A DNA stretch of 18,081 nt from Nitrospina sp. UBA6727 (GTDB taxonomy: Bacteria; Nitrospinota; Nitrospinia; Nitrospinales; VA-1). Below the pieces are notes generated by a model, which saw only the letters and a program-made list of their open reading frames with translations, ran no database searches and was not told the origin of the DNA. How positions within the stretch are numbered: the first letter of the stretch is position 1; each line of letters opens with the position of its first letter. Location of the stretch: the NCBI GenBank assembly GCA_002454045.1, contig DKID01000012.1, positions 59,897-77,977 of the forward strand. The letters are read 5' to 3'. Of the stretch, positions 1 to 6,921 are shown one piece after another. The translations under genes and the position numbers were made by a program.

Positions 1-72
1 AAGAAAACAACAAAAAGAAAAGTAACTAAGAAGAAAGCAACGAAGAGGAAAAGGGCAAAGGCTAAGAGATAG
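1..72 (+). CDS. C-terminal end of a lysine/arginine-rich protein (partial)
   Basis: Reading frame 1 is open from the left edge to a TAG at 70-72. It encodes 23 residues that are almost entirely Lys, Arg, Thr and Ala (KKTTKRKVTKKKATKRKRAK, then AKR). Such tails occur on bacterial histone H1-like proteins and on some HU or ribosomal proteins with basic extensions, where they bind nucleic acid without sequence specificity. The folded part lies outside the window, so the family cannot be named. The A-rich codon choice (AAG/AAA) and the clean stop followed by non-coding DNA support a real gene end. Confidence 0.6.
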   Translation, partial: KKTTKRKVTKKKATKRKRAKAKR

Positions 73-311
73 GAAGGGTAGTTTAAATTTCTTTCCAGCC
101 GATGCTAAATGGAACGGATTGACCCTCAATTCGTTTTTCAGGTGTAGCGCTAATAACCCATATCGTTTCAGCACCCTAACCCATTGTTTTTCCAACCTTA
201 TGGTCCTACCTTGGCAAGCAGATTCTAGATAAAAAGCTTCTGGGAAAATTGCGGGATGGTCTCGTGGCATGCCCCGTCTTGGCGGTCTCCCCACATTAGG
301 CATTCGTGAAT

Positions 312-1406
312 TCAGCTTTTCCTCATTACGACCACGGAGTCAAAAAGCGTAACGGTTTTTTGGAAGGCGCGGTGATGCTGGGGAGAAATTTTTCGGGTAT
401 AACTTTTATGGTGCTTGAAGGTGAAAGGGTTATAAATTGTTTTTTTGTTTCTTCGGTGCTGAATCTCATAATGCAGATGGGGGGCAAACGTTCTTCCGGT
501 ATTCCCCGACTCAGCGATCTGCTGACCCGCCCGGATAGTTTGCCCCGGTTTGACTTTGACGCGACTCAAGTGAAGGTATAGGGTTTTGATTCCCAGTTTC
601 TGGTGATCAATTTCAATACAATAACCGTTCGCCCTTACATTCCAATTTACGCGAGTGACTTTGCCGGGGAACCCCGAATAAACGAGAGTCCCCACTTCAA
701 CCTTAAAGTCCGTCCCGGAATGCCCTCCTGTTCCTTTGCGAAAATCTCCGGGCAAGGAAGTGATTTCGGTATAACGCCGAACGGGACTTTGCGTTTCGAC
801 AATACGCCGGGCAATCTCTTTTCCTTCTCTGTCAAAATACCCTCCATTCCCCGGGTCGAATTTGTCAAAATAAAACGCGTCAAATGTTTTGCCAAATAAT
901 TTACTTGCATAGGAAAGTTTAAGAACTTTAAACTGCTCGGCACCTTCTAGTCGCTGATACACCACTTCCATGGAATCGCCGTTCCTCACGCCTTTTTTGA
1001 CATCCATAGACCAAATCATAAGACGCCCCAGATGCGCGGCAAACGCGGCGCAACCTTTTTCGCGGGAAATTATTTTGCACACGGTATAGCTCAGGGAGTT
1101 CCGGACTTTAAAACTTATGGAGTGGACGGCTTTGTCTTCCATCGTCCCCGCAAAAGTCTCGACAGTTTGGCGAACATCTTTCTTTAATGCTTCAGGCTCG
1201 GGCGGCGGCTCGATAAGGTTCTGCGACACCTTCCCATGGTCTTGCTGTAAAGACGCAATGGCAACGTCGGGCTTGTAATCAAAATAAAGGAGATAAACAT
1301 TCAGCCCCACCGAAATGATGAGGAGAGCGGCGCACCCAAAGCGAAAAGGAAATTTATTTTTCTTGTGGGTGCGCTGGTCGTGAAGCGGGGAGGCGGGGAT
1401 GCTCAT
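312..1406 (-). CDS. M23 family (LytM/MepM-like) peptidoglycan endopeptidase, membrane-anchored
   Basis: A 364-residue protein. Residues 1-22 are charged and cytoplasmic in character, and a single hydrophobic segment at about 23-42 should anchor it in the inner membrane with the rest in the periplasm. Residues 90-205 resemble the region of MepM/OapA-type proteins that precedes the peptidase. The LytM domain (about 215-330) keeps the zinc ligands H229 and D233 (in GGHSGTDF) and H312 (in PHLHYEI), plus the catalytic histidines H279 and H310. It is therefore predicted to be an active DD-endopeptidase that cuts peptide cross-links in peptidoglycan. The start is supported by AAGGA six bases before the ATG. 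A Lys/His-rich tail of about 35 residues follows the domain. It faces away from the SPL-like gene, with 135 bases between them. Oddity: the usual sequence between the beta-strand and the first His (SxFGxRxHPxxG) is shortened and altered here. Confidence 0.9.
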   Translation of the reverse strand: MSIPASPLHDQRTHKKNKFPFRFGCAALLIISVGLNVYLLYFDYKPDVAIASLQQDHGKVSQNLIEPPPEPEALKKDVRQTVETFAGTMEDKAVHSISFKVRNSLSYTVCKIISREKGCAAFAAHLGRLMIWSMDVKKGVRNGDSMEVVYQRLEGAEQFKVLKLSYASKLFGKTFDAFYFDKFDPGNGGYFDREGKEIARRIVETQSPVRRYTEITSLPGDFRKGTGGHSGTDFKVEVGTLVYSGFPGKVTRVNWNVRANGYCIEIDHQKLGIKTLYLHLSRVKVKPGQTIRAGQQIAESGNTGRTFAPHLHYEIQHRRNKKTIYNPFTFKHHKSYTRKISPQHHRAFQKTVTLFDSVVVMRKS

Positions 1407-1541
1407 TCTCTTTCCTTTGGTTAAATGATACAGTGGTCGTCTAAAATAAAAACAGGCCGCGGGAAAACAATAAGGGATTCATAAAGAAATGATGGGAGCA
1501 GAAAAAATGCAACGCCTCGAAAATCCTCGCCATTGTATAAA

Positions 1542-2672
1542 ATGATGCCAAACAATACAACACGTTCTAGCCCCGCCGTTGCAGACTATCAGCCGGAAGT
1601 TCTTTTCTTGGAAGAAGGCGTGGAGGAGTACCCCCTTGCGCGCGAGGTCTTATCCAGACTTCCCGAAATTCCGCGGCGGGAGTTTCAGGATATCTCCATC
1701 CTCACTGAACAGATGAGGCACTCGCGGTACGATGTGTTTGGCGCAGGAAAAAAGTGCTTGGCGTTATCCCGTTTCAAAGGCTCCTTCCTGAAGAAGTGTC
1801 CGGGTGTTAGCCCGGGCATGGTGTGTTGTAATTATTACGTGGTGAACTTGTCGAAGAACTGCATCTACGATTGCTCCTATTGCTTCCTGCAAGATTTTTT
1901 GGAGAACAATCCCATGCAGATGGCTTACGTAAATGTTGAAGACTTGTTGCGCGAGTTGGAAGAAGTGTTCGCGCGATATCCAGACCGTAACTTTCGCGTC
2001 GGGACGGGGGAATTGACGGACAGCTTGGCTCTGGATTCCATCGTCCCCTACACGGCATACCTGCTACCCTTTTTCAACCAGCAGTCGAACGCCGTGCTGG
2101 AGTTGAAAACCAAGTCGGACCAAATTGCAAATCTACTCAACCATCCCGACCCCACGAATGTAGTTGTCTCATGGTCGGTGAATCCGCAAGCCGTCATCGA
2201 CCTAGAGGAAAAGGGGACACCGAGTTTGGCGCAACGGTTTGAATCTGCCAAAGCGTGTCTGGACAAAGGCTACCGCGTCGGGTTTCATTTTGACCCGATC
2301 ATTTTGATACCGGGTTGGGAGGACGCTTATCGGCAGTTGGTAAACATTTTGTGCGACAGCCTGCCCATCGCCAAGGTGGAGTGGGTAAGCCTGGGAAGTT
2401 TTCGATACCGCCCCGCTCTGAAATCCATCATCAAAAACCGCCACCCCGAGACCCGCTTGTTCACCAGTGAACACCTGCCCAGCAAGGACGGCAAGTTCCG
2501 CTATCTTCGTCCCTTGCGAAACCATGCCTACGAAACCATCCGCAATTATCTTAAGTGTCGCGCGGAAAAATTAAGCATTTATCTTTGCATGGAAACCCGG
2601 GAAATCTGGGAAGGCGTAACCGGGAAAACGCCGCGGAGCGATGAAAAACTTGGGCAGTTTTTCGACCTTTGA
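1542..2672 (+). CDS. SPL-family radical SAM protein (spore photoproduct lyase-like)
   Basis: A radical SAM protein of about 376 residues. The cluster motif CIYDCSYC (CxxxCxxC, codons about 107-114 from this start) is followed by FLQ and a YVNVEDLL segment, both laid out as in Bacillus SplB. N-terminal EVLFLEEGVEEYPLA also matches the SplB start region, so translation must begin upstream of it. ATG 1542, ATG 1545 or TTG 1533 are possible; no clear ribosome binding site decides between them. The hydrogen-donor cysteine that SplB has about 43 residues after the cluster is absent: that position reads VGTGELTDSLALD, and there is no Cys between the cluster and AKAC about 125 residues later. The fold is secure, but classical spore photoproduct repair is unlikely and the substrate is unknown. 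It converges on dnaN with only nine bases between stops. Confidence 0.88.
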   Translation: MMPNNTTRSSPAVADYQPEVLFLEEGVEEYPLAREVLSRLPEIPRREFQDISILTEQMRHSRYDVFGAGKKCLALSRFKGSFLKKCPGVSPGMVCCNYYVVNLSKNCIYDCSYCFLQDFLENNPMQMAYVNVEDLLRELEEVFARYPDRNFRVGTGELTDSLALDSIVPYTAYLLPFFNQQSNAVLELKTKSDQIANLLNHPDPTNVVVSWSVNPQAVIDLEEKGTPSLAQRFESAKACLDKGYRVGFHFDPIILIPGWEDAYRQLVNILCDSLPIAKVEWVSLGSFRYRPALKSIIKNRHPETRLFTSEHLPSKDGKFRYLRPLRNHAYETIRNYLKCRAEKLSIYLCMETREIWEGVTGKTPRSDEKLGQFFDL

Positions 2673-2681
2673 CCGACAAAC

Positions 2682-3788
2682 CTAAAGACGCATCGGCATG
2701 ACGATGGTCTTGTATTGATCGTCGTCCGCCACCGTGAACAGGCAGGAGTGATTTTGATCCTTCAGGTTCAGCGTCACCGAATCCCCTTCAACGACATTCA
2801 GGAAATCCAGAACATACCTTGCGTTGAGTCCGACCAAGACGTCCTCGCCCTCATATTCAATGGGCATTTCCTCGACGGCCGTTCCCAAATCCGTGTTGTC
2901 TGAAATCATAGTCAGGTTGCCTTTGCGGATTTCGAACCGTACCATTTTCGACTTTTCATCCGCCAACAACGCCACACGCTTCAGGGCACAGGTCAGATCA
3001 TCCTTGCTGGCTTTTACCTTCAGGTTATTTTCCTTTGGAATCACTTGCCGATAATTGGGAAACTTCCCGTCTATTTTGCGCGACACGATCACCTGCTTGT
3101 CGCAAATGAAAGCCAGATGGTTATCCTGGGCAGAGAACCCGAACGTTGCGTCTTCGTCCTCCATCAATTTCAGCAACTCCGACAACGCTTTCTTCGGCAG
3201 AAGAAAACTTAACGATTCCCCCTTTGCAACATTCGACTTCGTCGGTCGGGAAATCATCGCCAACCGGTGTCCATCCGTGCCCACCAAGTTTACGCTGTCG
3301 CCTTCCGACTCCAGCAACAAACCGTTCAACGCCTGACGAGTCTCATCGGGAGAAATCGCAAAAAAAGTTTTGCGAACCATTTCCCGCAAAATCTTGCCGT
3401 CAAATTCCAACAGCGGTTTTTCGCTATACTCCAGCAACGGCGGGAAATCATCGGGGGGAAGCCCGGGCAGACGGAACTTGGACTTCCCGCACTTTACCGT
3501 GACCCAGTTGTTGTCTTCCTTCTTTAAATGAATTTCTTCGTTGGGAAGTTCCCGGACGATGTCAAAAATTTTTCTGGCATTGAGCGTCACGGCCCCGGTC
3601 GCGATCACGTTCGCCGCATAATGACCCAAGGTACCAACTTCCAAATCGGTGGCTCGAATACTGATGGCGTCTTTCTCGGCAGAAAGATGCAGGTGGGAAA
3701 GAATGGGCATCGCCCCTTTTGGTTCAACAATTCCCTGAACTCTTTGCACGCCGTTCAGAAGAACATCCCGACTTATTCTGACTTCCAT
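2682..3788 (-). CDS. dnaN: DNA polymerase III subunit beta (sliding clamp)
   Basis: A 368-residue protein, the usual length for the beta clamp. The N-terminus MEVRISRDVLLNGVQRVQGI, the inner repeats (TDLEVG, GTDGHRLAMISRP, SRKIDGKFPNYRQVIP) and the C-terminal PMRL are all diagnostic. It forms the ring dimer that tethers polymerase III and other clamp-binding proteins to DNA. AAGGAG seven bases before the ATG fixes the start, and a TTGACA promoter lies upstream. In many genomes dnaN sits beside dnaA, recF or gyrB. Here it is downstream of glnS and none of those genes is nearby, so it probably has its own promoter and is away from the origin cluster. Confidence 0.97.
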   Translation of the reverse strand: MEVRISRDVLLNGVQRVQGIVEPKGAMPILSHLHLSAEKDAISIRATDLEVGTLGHYAANVIATGAVTLNARKIFDIVRELPNEEIHLKKEDNNWVTVKCGKSKFRLPGLPPDDFPPLLEYSEKPLLEFDGKILREMVRKTFFAISPDETRQALNGLLLESEGDSVNLVGTDGHRLAMISRPTKSNVAKGESLSFLLPKKALSELLKLMEDEDATFGFSAQDNHLAFICDKQVIVSRKIDGKFPNYRQVIPKENNLKVKASKDDLTCALKRVALLADEKSKMVRFEIRKGNLTMISDNTDLGTAVEEMPIEYEGEDVLVGLNARYVLDFLNVVEGDSVTLNLKDQNHSCLFTVADDDQYKTIVMPMRL

Positions 3789-3830
3789 GGGACTCCTTTA
3801 AGGTAAGCAACCGATTCGTTTCTGGGGCTA

Positions 3831-3859
3831 GGATTAGCACAGTTGCAAAAAACTGTCAA
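3831..3859 (-). promoter_or_regulatory. Candidate sigma70 promoter for dnaN
   Basis: On the minus strand a perfect -35 TTGACA (3854-3859) is followed after 17 bases by TAATCC (3831-3836). A TG-containing alternative -10, GCTAAT, lies two bases upstream of that. The predicted start would give a leader of about 35 bases ending in the dnaN ribosome binding site. The -35 is strong and the -10 is mediocre. Confidence 0.45.
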
Positions 3860-3878
3860 AGAGAAAAACTTCCAGCAA

Positions 3879-3952
3879 GCCGCGCCGCCGTTACCGCGCC
3901 GTCATCATCACCGTTACCGCGACCGTCGTCACCGTCGTCATCGCCGTCGCGG
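3879..3952. repeat. Intergenic triplet-periodic GC-rich element (copy A)
   Basis: The spacer between glnS and dnaN is filled with degenerate repeats of CGTCATC, CACCGTTACCGCG and CGTCGTCACC, with clear three-base periodicity. It runs into the last codons of glnS, where it encodes the PRRR tail. It shares GTCATCGCCGTCG with the reverse complement of copy C (8765-8858). In the glnS frame it has many stops just after the gene, so it is not coding there. No mobile gene is associated. Confidence 0.6.
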
Positions 3953-5644
3953 GGATTTTTTAGCAATTTTCGCCCAGGTGTCGCGGAGCGTTACGGTTCT
4001 GTTAAAAACCGGAGCGCCGGGAGCGGAGCTTTCGTTGTCCACGCAGAAATAGCCCATCCGCAAAAATTGGAATCGGTCGCCCGACGCCGCGGTCTTCAAA
4101 AAAGGTTCCATGAAAGCACCGCGGATACTCTCGAGAGAATCGGGATTCAAACTTGATTGCAGGTCCGGGTATTCCTTTTCGTCTGCGGTGGGATTTTCGT
4201 TGCGGAAAAGATGGTCGTATAGTCGCACCTCGACGGGCTCGGCGTGAGTTGTGGCAAGCCAGTGCAGCGTGCCTTTCACTTTGCGGCTTGCGTGGGAATG
4301 ACCGCTTTTGGTTTCCGGGTCGTAGGTGCAACGTAACTCGATCACGTCGCCGGTGTTTTCATCCTTAATCACCCGTTCGCATTTTATAATGTAAGCGTAC
4401 TTCAACCGCACTTCCTTGCCGGGGACGAGACGGAAAAACTTCGCGGGGGGATTTTCCATAAAGTCGTCTCGCTCGATGTAAAGAGTCCGGGAAAAGAAAA
4501 TTTTGCGGGACCCCGCCGTGGAATCTTCCGGGTTGTTCTCGGCGGTCAATTCTTCCGCGTGGTCTTCCGGGTAATTTTCAATCACGACTTTCAACGGCCG
4601 CACCACCACCATCGCGCGCAGTGCCGTCCGATTCAGATTGTCCCGCACGCAATGTTCCAGCAAAGCAAAGTCCACCGTGCTGTTGCTTTTGGAGACGCCG
4701 ACCCGTTCGCAAAAATCACGGATGGCTTCTGGGGGATAACCCCTGCGGCGCATGCCCGATAGGGTCGGCATGCGTGGGTCGCTCCACCCGCTCACGTGCT
4801 TTTCTTCCACCAACTGCAAAAGTTTGCGTTTGCTCAACACCGTGTAGTTTAGATTGAGGCGGGCGAATTCTATTTGCTGGGGACGATAGATGTTCAACTC
4901 GTTCAGGAACCAATCGTAAAGGGGACGGTGATCCTCAAACTCCAAAGTACAAAGTGAATGGGTGATCCGCTCCAAAGAGTCTGATTGCCCGTGCGTAAAA
5001 TCATACATGGGATAGATGCACCACTTGTCGCCGGTACGGTGGTGGGGTGATTTCAAAATTCGGTACATCACCGGGTCGCGCAAGTTTAGATTTCCCGACG
5101 CCATATCGATTTTGGCACGCAAGACTTTCTCGCCTTCCGCAAACTCACCGACGCGCATCCGTTGAAATAAGTCCAGGTTTTCTTCCACCGACTTGTCGCG
5201 GTGAGGACTGTCCCGCCCCGGCTCGGACAGCGTGCCGCGGTATGCGCGAATTTGTTCGGGACTCAACGCGTCCACATAAGCCTTGCCTTTTTTGATCAGC
5301 CGGACTGCGAATTCGTAGAGCTGGTCAAAATTTTCTGACGCGTAATACAGTCGGTCGTCCCAATCAAACCCTAGCCATCGCACGTCTTCCTCGATGGCGC
5401 GCACATATTCTTCCGCTTCCTTGCTGGGGTTGGTGTCGTCAAACCTCAAGTTGCATTTGCCGGAATATCGCGAAGCTAGACCAAAGTTCAGGCAGATGGA
5501 CTTCGCGTGGCCAATATGCAGATACCCGTTTGGTTCAGGGGGGAAGCGGGTATGAACTCGGCCGTCATATTTTCCAGTTTTTAAATCTTCCGCGATGATG
5601 TTCTGAATGAAATGGATGGGGGGGTCGGAATCAATCGTTTGCAA
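3938..5644 (-). CDS. glnS: Glutaminyl-tRNA synthetase
   Basis: A 568-residue class Ic synthetase that attaches glutamine to tRNA-Gln (E. coli GlnRS is 554). The HIGH motif is at 43-46 within PPEPNGYLHIGHAKS, and the KMSKS equivalent VLSKR is at 269-273. The Gln/ATP-site segment CIYPMYDFTHGQSDSLE (about 209-225) and THSLCTLEFED are nearly as in E. coli. The anticodon-binding beta-barrels occupy roughly residues 345-550. The start is TTG at 5644: AGGAG lies eight bases upstream and there is no alternative in-frame ATG near the conserved N-terminus. The last residues (KKSPRRR) are basic and partly encoded by the GC-rich repeat element. Its presence means the organism need not rely only on GatCAB transamidation for Gln-tRNA. 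It is followed on the same strand by dnaN, 149 bases on. Confidence 0.97.
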   Translation of the reverse strand: MQTIDSDPPIHFIQNIIAEDLKTGKYDGRVHTRFPPEPNGYLHIGHAKSICLNFGLASRYSGKCNLRFDDTNPSKEAEEYVRAIEEDVRWLGFDWDDRLYYASENFDQLYEFAVRLIKKGKAYVDALSPEQIRAYRGTLSEPGRDSPHRDKSVEENLDLFQRMRVGEFAEGEKVLRAKIDMASGNLNLRDPVMYRILKSPHHRTGDKWCIYPMYDFTHGQSDSLERITHSLCTLEFEDHRPLYDWFLNELNIYRPQQIEFARLNLNYTVLSKRKLLQLVEEKHVSGWSDPRMPTLSGMRRRGYPPEAIRDFCERVGVSKSNSTVDFALLEHCVRDNLNRTALRAMVVVRPLKVVIENYPEDHAEELTAENNPEDSTAGSRKIFFSRTLYIERDDFMENPPAKFFRLVPGKEVRLKYAYIIKCERVIKDENTGDVIELRCTYDPETKSGHSHASRKVKGTLHWLATTHAEPVEVRLYDHLFRNENPTADEKEYPDLQSSLNPDSLESIRGAFMEPFLKTAASGDRFQFLRMGYFCVDNESSAPGAPVFNRTVTLRDTWAKIAKKSPRRR

Positions 5645-5793
5645 AATCTTTTCTCCTGTTTCCTTGTAGCGCCGGATGACGCGATGAATCCACGACTATC
5701 CCTCTTCGCGACTTGTGCGGTGGGGAACCTCCGCGGGGAATTATCCTTCCTAAATCTTCATACCCGCGAAGGATGCGCGCCAACGGGCGGGGC

Positions 5794-5802
5794 ATTATAG
5801 CA
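5794..5802 (-). promoter_or_regulatory. Extended -10 promoter candidate for glnS
   Basis: The minus strand reads TGCTATAAT, a perfect extended -10 (TATAAT at 5794-5799 with TG one base upstream). No good -35 is found 16-18 bases further up. Transcription would begin near 5787, leaving a leader of about 140 bases before the TTG start. That leader contains an ATCCTTC/GAAGGAT inverted repeat, but I recognise no riboswitch or T-box. Confidence 0.45.
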
Positions 5803-5822
5803 TTAGGGGCGGATGATGGTTG

Positions 5823-5831
5823 TGGTACAAT
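5823..5831 (+). promoter_or_regulatory. Extended -10 promoter candidate for tRNA-Arg
   Basis: TGGTACAAT (TACAAT at 5826-5831) lies 28 bases before the mature tRNA. A weak TTAGGG sits 17 bases upstream at 5803-5808. Position and sequence fit a tRNA promoter. It is divergent from the glnS -10, whose TATAAT lies about 30 bases away on the other strand. Confidence 0.45.
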
Positions 5832-5859
5832 TCCAGCGCGCGGTTTGATCAAGTAGTGT

Positions 5860-5936
<77 letters not shown>

Positions 5937-6073
5937 TGCTAAATTGGACTTGCGTCATTATAAGGCGACGTCGTGGATTCGGAAAAGTTTGGATGCATGA
6001 CGAAAAGACAATCGGTTATTTAAATCCATCCACGTGGAACTCAAACAACTAACGGGCTGAAGAGCTAAATAAT

Positions 6074-6102
6074 TTGGGTTCTGGCAGGCTCTATGCTATT
6101 AT
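6074..6102 (+). promoter_or_regulatory. Promoter candidate for the cold-shock gene
   Basis: TTGGGT (6074-6079), 17 bases, then TATTAT (6097-6102) preceded by TGC, giving an extended -10. The predicted start near 6109 leaves a 5' leader of about 75 bases. Long leaders are usual in cspA-type mRNAs, but I cannot show a thermosensor fold here. The stretch 5937-6073 between the tRNA and this promoter holds nothing else I recognise. Confidence 0.5.
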
Positions 6103-6184
6103 CGTTCCGGCGTTTTAAATTTTAGAAGTCCTGATTTCTGGCGCAGAAAAAAGATTCCCGTTGATCGGCAGGGGAGTGCCTGGC

Positions 6185-6385
6185 ATGGCTCAAGGAAAAG
6201 TAAATTGGTTTAACGAAAGCAAGGGTTATGGTTTTATCGAGTCCGACGATGGGGAAGATTGTTTCGTTCATTTTTCGGAAATTCAAAGCGACGGTTTCAA
6301 AACTCTCCACGAAGGTCAGGCCGTGGAATTTGAAAAGACCATGGGCCAAAAAGGACCGCAAGCATCAAAAGTTATTCCTAAATAA
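6185..6385 (+). CDS. Cold-shock domain protein (CspA family)
   Basis: A 66-residue single cold-shock domain, the usual length. It starts MAQGKVNWFN and carries RNP1 (KGYGFI, 13-18) and RNP2 (CFVHF, 26-30), the two nucleic-acid-binding strands of the OB fold. It should bind single-stranded RNA or DNA and melt RNA structure. AGGGGAG eight bases upstream favours ATG 6185 over an in-frame TTG at 6161. A small basic ORF follows 96 bases downstream, separated by a nested hairpin, so the two may share a transcript. Confidence 0.95.
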   Translation: MAQGKVNWFNESKGYGFIESDDGEDCFVHFSEIQSDGFKTLHEGQAVEFEKTMGQKGPQASKVIPK

Positions 6386-6388
6386 ACG

Positions 6389-6435
6389 AACTCAAATGTT
6401 TTTCTCTGGCGGAGTGTTATTCCGCCGATTGAGTT
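6389..6435 (+). other. Nested inverted repeat between csp and the small ORF
   Basis: The outer arms AACTCAA (6389-6395) and TTGAGTT (6429-6435) flank an inner perfect hairpin GGCGGA-GTGTTAT-TCCGCC (6408-6426). There is no U-tract after it, so it is not a classical terminator. It could be a processing or stabilising element, or partially attenuate transcription into the downstream small gene. Confidence 0.5.
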
Positions 6436-6481
6436 TGGCCGCTAACCGCGTGTATGCAACCTATTAAAATGAGGACAGTTA

Positions 6482-6664
6482 ATGCATGAAGTAAAAGTTT
6501 ATGACCGTTCAGGAAAGTTGAAGAAAATAATTTCCGTCAAAGCCCTGACCAGAAGATCCGACAGGCAAATCAATTCTCCCTCCTCTTACATCAAGAAGGG
6601 GCGTAAGACAAAGCCCCCCGCCAAAGTATTAGGCAAGGACGCCAAGCCCGTGCGCGCACGGTAA
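6482..6664 (+). CDS. Small basic protein, 60 residues, unknown function
   Basis: It is not matched to a family I know. GAGGA lies six bases before the ATG, which is better than many start sites in this window. The reading frame is followed by a hairpin and a T7 run, a plausible gene end. The protein (MHEVKVYDRSGKLKKIISVK start) is rich in Lys and Arg, has no Cys and no membrane segment. The N-terminal third could form two beta strands, while the C-terminal half is Pro/Lys/Arg-rich and probably disordered. Nucleic-acid binding is a guess from charge and from the neighbouring cold-shock gene. Lack of Cys, Ser/Thr-rich core or double-Gly motif makes it a poor RiPP precursor for the radical SAM protein downstream. 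Confidence 0.6.
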   Translation: MHEVKVYDRSGKLKKIISVKALTRRSDRQINSPSSYIKKGRKTKPPAKVLGKDAKPVRAR

Positions 6665-6679
6665 CTCACGAGTTTTTTT
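6648..6679 (+). terminator. Candidate terminator after the small basic ORF
   Basis: CCGTG-CGCG-CACGG (6648-6661) overlaps the end of the ORF, and T7 follows at 6673-6679. The eleven bases between stem and T-run are longer than ideal; a small AACT-CACG-AGTT hairpin bridges them. Confidence 0.35.
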
Positions 6680-6722
6680 GAAGCTCCCCCACCGCGTAGG
6701 TTCCCACCGAAAAGATTCGGTG

Positions 6723-6822
6723 TCGCTTCGTCCTGGCCGTCGTCGCTTCAATCCGCACACCGATTTATCGCCAGCATCTTTTTCCCCGCGCCGCGATTGC
6801 CGTCGCGTCGCCGTCGCCCCCC
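6723..6822. repeat. Intergenic triplet-periodic GC-rich element (copy B)
   Basis: Two patches (6723-6748 and 6785-6822) are built from GTCGTCGC, GCCGTCGCG and TCGCCGTCGCC units, much like copy A. A separate perfect hairpin CACCGAA-AAGA-TTCGGTG (6705-6722) borders it on the left. Open frames crossing it encode only low-complexity Arg/Ser/Pro peptides and are not credible genes. Confidence 0.5.
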
Positions 6823-6843
6823 AGTTTCCACGCCACACAAAGA

Positions 6844-6883
6844 CCAAGGCAGGAAGTCATTTAGCTTCCCGCCCTGGATTTTT
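6844..6883 (+). terminator. Intrinsic terminator candidate upstream of the radical SAM gene
   Basis: CCAAGGCAGGAAG (6844-6856) pairs with CTTCCCGCCCTGG (6865-6877) over 11 of 13 positions around an eight-base loop, and ATTTTT follows at 6878-6883. It would insulate the radical SAM gene from transcription coming through csp and the small ORF. Confidence 0.6.
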
Positions 6884-6906
6884 GTGATGGATAGACACAT
6901 TATTAT

Positions 6907-6915
6907 TGATACAAT
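6907..6915 (+). promoter_or_regulatory. Extended -10 promoter placed for a leaderless radical SAM mRNA
   Basis: TGATACAAT (TACAAT at 6910-6915) ends six bases before ATG 6922, so initiation about seven bases after the -10 would fall on the A of the start codon. There is no Shine-Dalgarno sequence. No strong -35 is present at normal spacing. Confidence 0.45.
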
Positions 6916-6921
6916 AATGCT

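Noticed and set aside
3879..3952. CRISPR-like array in the glnS-dnaN spacer
   Set aside because: The units are only a few bases long, degenerate and without unique spacers; no cas genes are present.
3843..4052. Plus-strand ORF rich in His and Arg over the glnS-dnaN spacer
   Set aside because: It is a by-product of the triplet-periodic element and then runs antisense through the end of glnS; there is no ribosome binding site and no recognisable domain.
5645..5787. T-box or riboswitch in the glnS leader
   Set aside because: There is a long leader and an inverted repeat, but no T-box sequence or specifier layout that I can recognise.
6678..6887. Arg/Ser/Pro-rich ORF as a possible RiPP precursor for the radical SAM protein
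   Set aside because: It is composed of the GC-rich spacer repeat and overlaps the intrinsic terminator; there is no leader-like segment or ribosome binding site.
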